Origin: Polytrichum commune
Lineage: Eukaryota > Streptophyta > Polytrichopsida > Polytrichales > Polytrichaceae
Length of the DNA: 64,000 nucleotides
Reading direction: 5' to 3'
Assembly (NCBI GenBank): GCA_950295325.1
Contig: OX485809.1
Span: 1,490,001 to 1,554,000, forward strand
Shown here piece by piece: positions 59,301 to 64,000 of the stretch. Both the position numbers and the translations under genes were made by a program. The notes below the pieces were generated by a model. It searched no databases. It was not told where the DNA came from and saw only the letters and a list, made by a program, of their open reading frames with translations. Each line of letters starts with the position of its first letter. Positions within the stretch are counted from its first letter, which is position 1.

Positions 59301-62300
59301 ATCTCTGAAAAGTTCCCTTCGGGCAAGCTTGTTACAGGGAGGTGTGCATCTACTTCAAACCTGACAGCAGAGTCATTTTGCTGTGCTTTTGGGGAATCTG
59401 TGGTGCACTTTTGCAAATTAGCAGCACATTTCAAGTCTGGAAAGACATGCAATGATCATATGGAGAAATTTGTAGCATACTGTGGTTTTGTTGAGTCCAA
59501 TATATCCAAGGTATTGGACCTGAATCGGTTGTTTGAATTGCAGGATTTTGAGTGTGGATAGAGCATCAAGCCGAGTAGAAATGACTCTGAAGAGCACGGA
59601 TGGTTCAAAAATAACAACTACCAGTGTGTTAGGTCGGCGATTTGAAGACTTTAAGGAGGGTGACATAGTTATTTGTACTGTCAAGCGAATTGAGAAATTT
59701 GGCCTCTTTCTGTCAATTGAAAAGAGCAGTGTGGTGAGTATCTGTCTTTTGTACACAAAATATTCTTGCACGAAGGGGGGGGGGGGGTTGAAATGCAAGA
59801 AGTTTCAATTTCATTCCTAGTTAGGCCAACTTGAAGTAATCTAATTGATGAACAGATTAAGTTCTGACTACTGTTTTCAAAGCTGGTTGACATTTCTAAT
59901 GGCACCTTAGACAGTAATGCCGCTCTTATTTCAAAAGATGCTGCAAATAGGATTGAAGCAGTGACTTACCGCATTGGTGCTATGTGATTTGACTACAAGA
60001 AATTGCAAGTCCTTGGCAAATCTAGTCATTGAAAGGTATTATGCCACTTAATCAGTGATGTGCTTTGGAACAGGTTGGTATGTGTCATGTTTCAGAGATT
60101 GCTGATCACTATGTCAAGGACATTAACAGGCATTACAAAGCGGGGGACAAAGTTCGGGCTCGTGTTGTGAAGGTAACTAAATGTTCTTGGAAAATCTGGC
60201 CTTAAATGTACAGAGATTGGGAGAGATGGCAGGGTGATTACTTAGTGGTTTTCATCTTCTGTATGACAAATTTATGAACTGGTTTTGTGATCGTTGCACC
60301 TGTAAGATGTTATGATATTCCAATGAGCTGTTTATATGATTTGTTATCAGATTGGAGCTCAAGTACAAGAGTTCCTTATGCTGTTGAAATGTCTATCTGA
60401 AACAAAATAGTTGGAATTTGTAAAAGAAATGGCCAATTATCTTTTAATCTGCAATGACTATGTACTAAGTAAGCATCAACTGCATAAGATTGGCAGTATG
60501 AAGTATATTATATCCGTTTTGGTGATAATATGATGCTCTAGTTGCCGTCACCAAGATGATATTCCGACATATGTTTTCAGATTGATACAGCAAATGAGCG
60601 AATCTCTCTTGGTCTGAAAGAGTCGTACTTCTCAGAGGCAGATATGCATGTAACTGTTGAACCAGAGGAGGAACCATCAGTTAAAGAGGCAAAGGATTCC
60701 GAAGATATAGAGGATGACAGTGAAGTTGAAAAGTTGGAAGAAATGAATGCTGACCTACAGAACGATTCTGGTAATTTTGACCACCAACCCTGCCTCACTT
60801 ACACATGTCTACTGCTATGGAGTTGTTTCTATTCTTTCATGTATTGGCTAAGAGGTTCTGAATGTCCACGTCATTTTTATTGTCCTTGGGATGGTTATGC
60901 TGGTTTTGACACTGTTTCTTTGGCGATAAAAAGGTAAGTCTCTTCTTAGTCATCTAATGCAGTGGATTATCAATATGTGATTACTCAATGGAAACCCATG
61001 ATTTGAAGAGTCAGTTTTTCTAACCATGCATTTGTAAATCTGAAGCATGGTTGTCCTGGTGTATTTACCTAACCTAGTTGTATATAAATGAATAGATAAG
61101 GTCATTATTAGGCCACTGCTAAAAGAAAAGTCACTATTAATAGACTCAATTAAGCTTGAACTTAATTGAGTCAGAGGAAGACACAACCTCAAGATTAGAC
61201 ATGTTTGGTTGGTTGGATCCTACATTCATGGCCTCAAGGTGTCACAGGGAGAATTTTATATTTTTCCCTGATGCTTTTAGTTAAATTTTCCAAAATTGAC
61301 TCTATCTAAAACTAGCCCATTTATCATATGCATAATTATGATCAGGGGATACATATATGTAAAATGAATTATAGGAAGCTTTGAGCTCCTATGAATGACC
61401 TAGACTTGGATACATACCACGTATATTTATTAACTGTTCACATATAACTTTATATCCACTTCCATATTTTAATAGGGTGTGCCAAAATATCATTTCAACA
61501 CTTGTTTGGGGTTTGTACAAATCATCACATATCCCATATAAACAGAGCAGGGTGTGAAGTATCTTCAAGTATTATAGAGGAGGAATGTGTCATTGCAAAT
61601 ATACTCAGAAACTAATGATACAGATGAGGACTCTGAGGACTCTGAGGAGGGTGAAGAATTGGATTTGGGTGATGAGGATGAGGATGAGGATGAGGACGAG
61701 GATGAAGAAAATGAGCCTGACGTAACTCAACTAGACAATCAGACAAGCACTTTGATGGATGCACCACCCTTGGAGGTTCAGTTAGATGAAGACATGACAC
61801 CAGGAGGCAGAGTTGATGAGAATGATGAGGAAGAGGATGCAGAAGATGAAGGGTCTGAGGATGCCAAAAAAATCACAAAGCGGGCTAAGAAGCGGGTGAA
61901 GGAAGAGAGGTCGGTTCCCTTATGTAGATTTTCTGGAACCAGTGAAAAAATCCATTCAACTTTATAAGTTTCCTTGCTCATCTCTGTAATCTCCATGCTT
62001 TTTGAGTCATAATTAATCTAATATTCCATCTGTATTGACTACTTTCACTTGTCTGTGTACACTTGACTACTGGCTGCAGGGAGTTGGAAATCAGAGCAGC
62101 AGAAGAAAAGCGACTCAAGGGTGATCAGGCTCCTGAAACTATGGATGAATTTGAAGCTCTTGTCCGTACATCTCCCAACAGCAGCTTTGTGTGGATCAAA
62201 TATATGGCCTTTATGTTACAGCTTGCAGATGTTGAGAAAGCAAGGGCCATTGCTGAAAGGTTTGTTTGCCACCATTGTTTAGTGGTAGTTTAATCCATTT

Positions 62301-64000
62301 GTAAAATTTGTGGGTATATCTCTCACTCAGGAATGGGCTCAAGGTTCGAAGTTGTATGTTACTGCTAGTCTTCAGAATTCAGTGTCACCAGTGGTGATAC
62401 ATTGATATAGAGGGAAATAATCTCCAAAGGTTGAATAATCATTGCTTCAGGCAATTTTGTTACTCAATTTGTGTGTTGTGACGGTGTATAAGTGGTTGGG
62501 GCAGCTTAGTTTGTTACAACTGATTCTTTGGGATCCACTTATGGCATATTTGGATTTAGATTTCTGTTTTCTTCATACTCGTGAACTGCTGAGCTTGCTC
62601 TCTGACAAGAATTTCTTGGAACTTGAACTTTCAAAAGTAACTTGCATTTGAGTTCAGAGTTGAAGGGGTTTAGGATGGATCATCAAATTGACAGCCATAT
62701 TTCAATGGTTCAGGGCGTTGCAGACTATAAATTACAGAGATGAGGCTGAGAAGTTCAATGTGTGGATAGCCTATTTGAACCTTGAGAATGTCTACGGAAA
62801 ACCTCCTAAGGTTCTTTGTTCTCTACCAGTACCTACTTATCACTGCATGTCCTAGAGATTGACTTCTATACCTTATGAAACTTTGAATCTGGATTTGAAA
62901 TTGCAGAAGAGGACTCCTCTTTTGTATGTGCTATATTTGGTCGTAATTGTAAGGCTTACTATCTAAAATTGTTGTCAAGCAGGAGGCTGTGTTGGAGCTT
63001 TTTCAAAAGGCTTTGCTTTACAATGACACGAAGAAACTCTACTTTGCACTATTGGGTATTTATGAGAACCCAAAGCAGCCTCAGGGTGTTCAACATGACA
63101 TGGCTGACCAGTTGCTGAAGACCATGACACGCAAATTCAACACATCTGCCAAGGTGACATTCTTTGCTGCAAATTGGCTTGTAGATCAGTCAGTAACATT
63201 GTTTGTCGTAAATCTGGCTGCAATAAAGTGGGTTTCAGTTGTGGTAGCTTGTTGTCCAAGAATATCACTCAGTCATTACAAGGTCTACTGGTTCAATAAT
63301 TCTCAATGGAGTTTCCTGAGGTGTTTTCCTATAGGCAATGTTGGGACTGGGTCTTGTTAGGTTGTCTAAACAGTACCAGTTGATTGTTATGTCTGCATGG
63401 CTTAGAGATTGATGTGTACCAACAATGTCTGTTAGGGGGTGTTGACGTTGTTGAGGTTCATCATTGACATAATACCAGCATCTGCAAACATCGGGAATGG
63501 TTTACACTGAACTTGAATGTTGCTCCTCTTGACATATAGGTTTGGCTCAAGCAAATACAGAGCCTTCTGGCAAGAGGTATGGGAGATGCAGCACACAAGG
63601 CATTAGACCAGTCACTTCTCAGCCTCCCACGTCGTAAACACATCAAAGTCATCAGCCAGGCTGCCCTTCTTGAGTTCAAAATTGGATCTGTTGAGAGAGC
63701 TCGGTCTATGTTTGAGGGCATTCTGCGCAATTACCCAAAACGAACCGATCTTTGGAGTGTCTATCTTGATCAGGTGCCCCCTGCCCCTGAATGGTTTATA
63801 TCTGCCTTAAACCTCGTAAATCAATCCAAGGGAGCCTTATTGCATTTTCATGGCATGCAAGATTGTGATAATCATCATAGGCCTTGTCTTCCTCCACCGC
63901 AGATGATTCAACAGGAACAAACAACTGTTAATCTCGTAAATAGGATCATATCAGAGCCTATTCTTGAGGAATGTATATATTGACGCACATCAATGTTGGG
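44379..64000 (+). CDS. RRP5: rRNA biogenesis protein RRP5 (S1 and HAT repeats), 3' end beyond window
   Basis: A nucleolar factor for early 18S and 5.8S/25S pre-rRNA processing. Exons by eye: 44379-44508, 45472-45677, 45860-46084, 46373-46579, 47001-47103, 47248-47363, 47668-47790, 48052-48123, 48373-48465, 48648-48761, 49276-49398, 49586-49771, 49996-50076, 50457-50593, 50764-50898, 51313-51473, 51623-51688, 51966-52075, 52429-52509, 52621-52695, 53161-53262, 53370-53526, 54001-54149, 55317-55394, 55600-55703, 55875-56031, 56309-56383, 56800-56959, 57338-58010, 58629-58686, 59196-59341, 59544-59733, 60074-60172, 60581-60770, 61609-61909, 62080-62259, 62714-62810, 62983-63153, 63540-63773. Together they keep one frame of 1955 codons. 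The N-terminus has the family's basic start and FPRGG. About 15 S1 RNA-binding repeats follow (for example VGMKIWGVI near residue 116, [20 protein letters not shown] near 900, [20 protein letters not shown] near 1505), then an acidic linker and HAT repeats. Plant RRP5 is about 1.9 kb residues, so only the last tens of residues are missing. Confidence 0.93.
44981..45215 (+). repeat. Repeat in RRP5 intron 1, copy in intron 23
   Basis: This segment aligns by eye with 54491-54700 in another intron of the same gene. Shared words include GGCTAGCC, TGAGGAACA, ACCACCAA, and a long common stretch around AATGTATCAATCTTTTGCGA followed by ACCATGTA. Same orientation, no coding potential. Confidence 0.65.
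46698..46822 (+). repeat. Three imperfect 41-base tandem repeats in RRP5 intron 4
   Basis: The units share TTGAGTGA(C/T)CAC or GGAGTGATCAT, then a GGTGGT-like stretch, then TGCTA or TTGCT. They are diverged and lie wholly within the intron. Confidence 0.4.
49065..49160 (-). mobile_element. Possible SINE fragment in RRP5 intron 10
   Basis: On the minus strand, ATTGGTGGTTGTCATTGG is followed by GGTTCAAAGGTCTCCCACC, which loosely resembles box A and box B of a tRNA-derived SINE. Both are degenerate and the ends are undefined, so this is weak. Confidence 0.25.
54491..54700 (+). repeat. Repeat in RRP5 intron 23, copy in intron 1
   Basis: The second copy of the segment described at 44981-45215, in the same orientation and clearly diverged. 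It lies in the longest intron of the second half of the gene (54150-55316). Confidence 0.65.
59776..59788. repeat. G homopolymer in RRP5 intron 32
   Basis: A run of about 13 G bases lies just downstream of exon 32. It is intronic and does not alter the gene model. Confidence 0.6.
61609..61909 (+). other. RRP5: Acidic linker exon of RRP5
   Basis: Exon 35 encodes an Asp/Glu-rich segment (roughly residues 1627-1727) with an alternating Asp-Glu run at about 61670-61710, then a basic [15 protein letters not shown] end. In RRP5 such a linker separates the S1 RNA-binding array from the HAT domain. The GAGGAT-rich DNA is a coding microsatellite and could vary in length between individuals. Confidence 0.75.
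62080..63773 (+). other. RRP5: HAT/TPR-like C-terminal domain of RRP5
   Basis: Exons 36-39 encode helical HAT repeats recognisable from aromatic spacing: [46 protein letters not shown]. In yeast the matching region acts in 40S maturation. The last exon ends at 63773 in an intron that runs out of the window, so a short C-terminal tail is missing. Confidence 0.85.

Overview
This is eukaryotic nuclear DNA from a streptophyte (a land plant or a close green-algal relative). The evidence is a plant-type pectin methylesterase, a plant group I bZIP factor, spliceosomal introns throughout, a telo-box in front of a ribosome-biogenesis gene, and transposon families typical of large plant genomes. Only three host genes occupy 64 kb, so the genome is probably large and repeat-rich. 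I cannot name the species. The retroelement carrying a cytosine methyltransferase, together with LINEs that encode RNase H, makes me lean towards a streptophyte alga, bryophyte or other early-diverging lineage rather than a flowering plant.

Layout. 1-7.2 kb is gene-free and holds a 1.24 kb Mutator-like foldback element with a 9-bp target duplication, a tRNA-derived SINE, small inverted-repeat elements and a decayed pogo/Tigger transposase. 7.24-9.28 kb is a three-exon pectinesterase gene on the plus strand. 9.5-17.9 kb is repeat-rich: decayed copies of the pectinesterase 3' flank, an unusual array of short hairpins at 14.45-14.94 kb, and a decayed zinc-finger-like ORF. 17.9-20.9 kb is a 5'-truncated LINE on the minus strand, split by a 936-bp hAT-like inverted-repeat element with a perfect 8-bp target duplication. 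22.5-27.3 kb is a four-exon bZIP gene on the minus strand. Its first intron is filled with tandem copies of its own exon 1/intron 1 junction, and its third intron carries a 5S-rRNA-like SINE. 29.7-39.0 kb is a Ty3/gypsy-type retrotransposon on the minus strand. 39.0-44.1 kb is AT-rich with no gene seen. From 44.38 kb to the window end is most of RRP5, a 39-exon gene that continues past base 64000.

The most interesting object is the Ty3/gypsy-type element. Its polyprotein reads Gag (two zinc knuckles), aspartic protease, a nearly complete C5 cytosine DNA methyltransferase domain (motifs I, IV, VI, a HRPRW..TNL block, and a motif-X-like end), reverse transcriptase, RNase H, integrase, and a C-terminal PHD finger. 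A retroelement encoding both a DNA-methylation writer and a chromatin-reader module suggests self-directed epigenetic control. This copy is inactivated by scattered stop codons and at least one frameshift.

The host genes are functionally unrelated (cell wall, transcription, rRNA processing). Splice junctions were placed by eye, requiring GT-AG ends, a continuous frame and family motifs. The 39 RRP5 exons keep one open frame of 1955 codons, which strongly supports the model.
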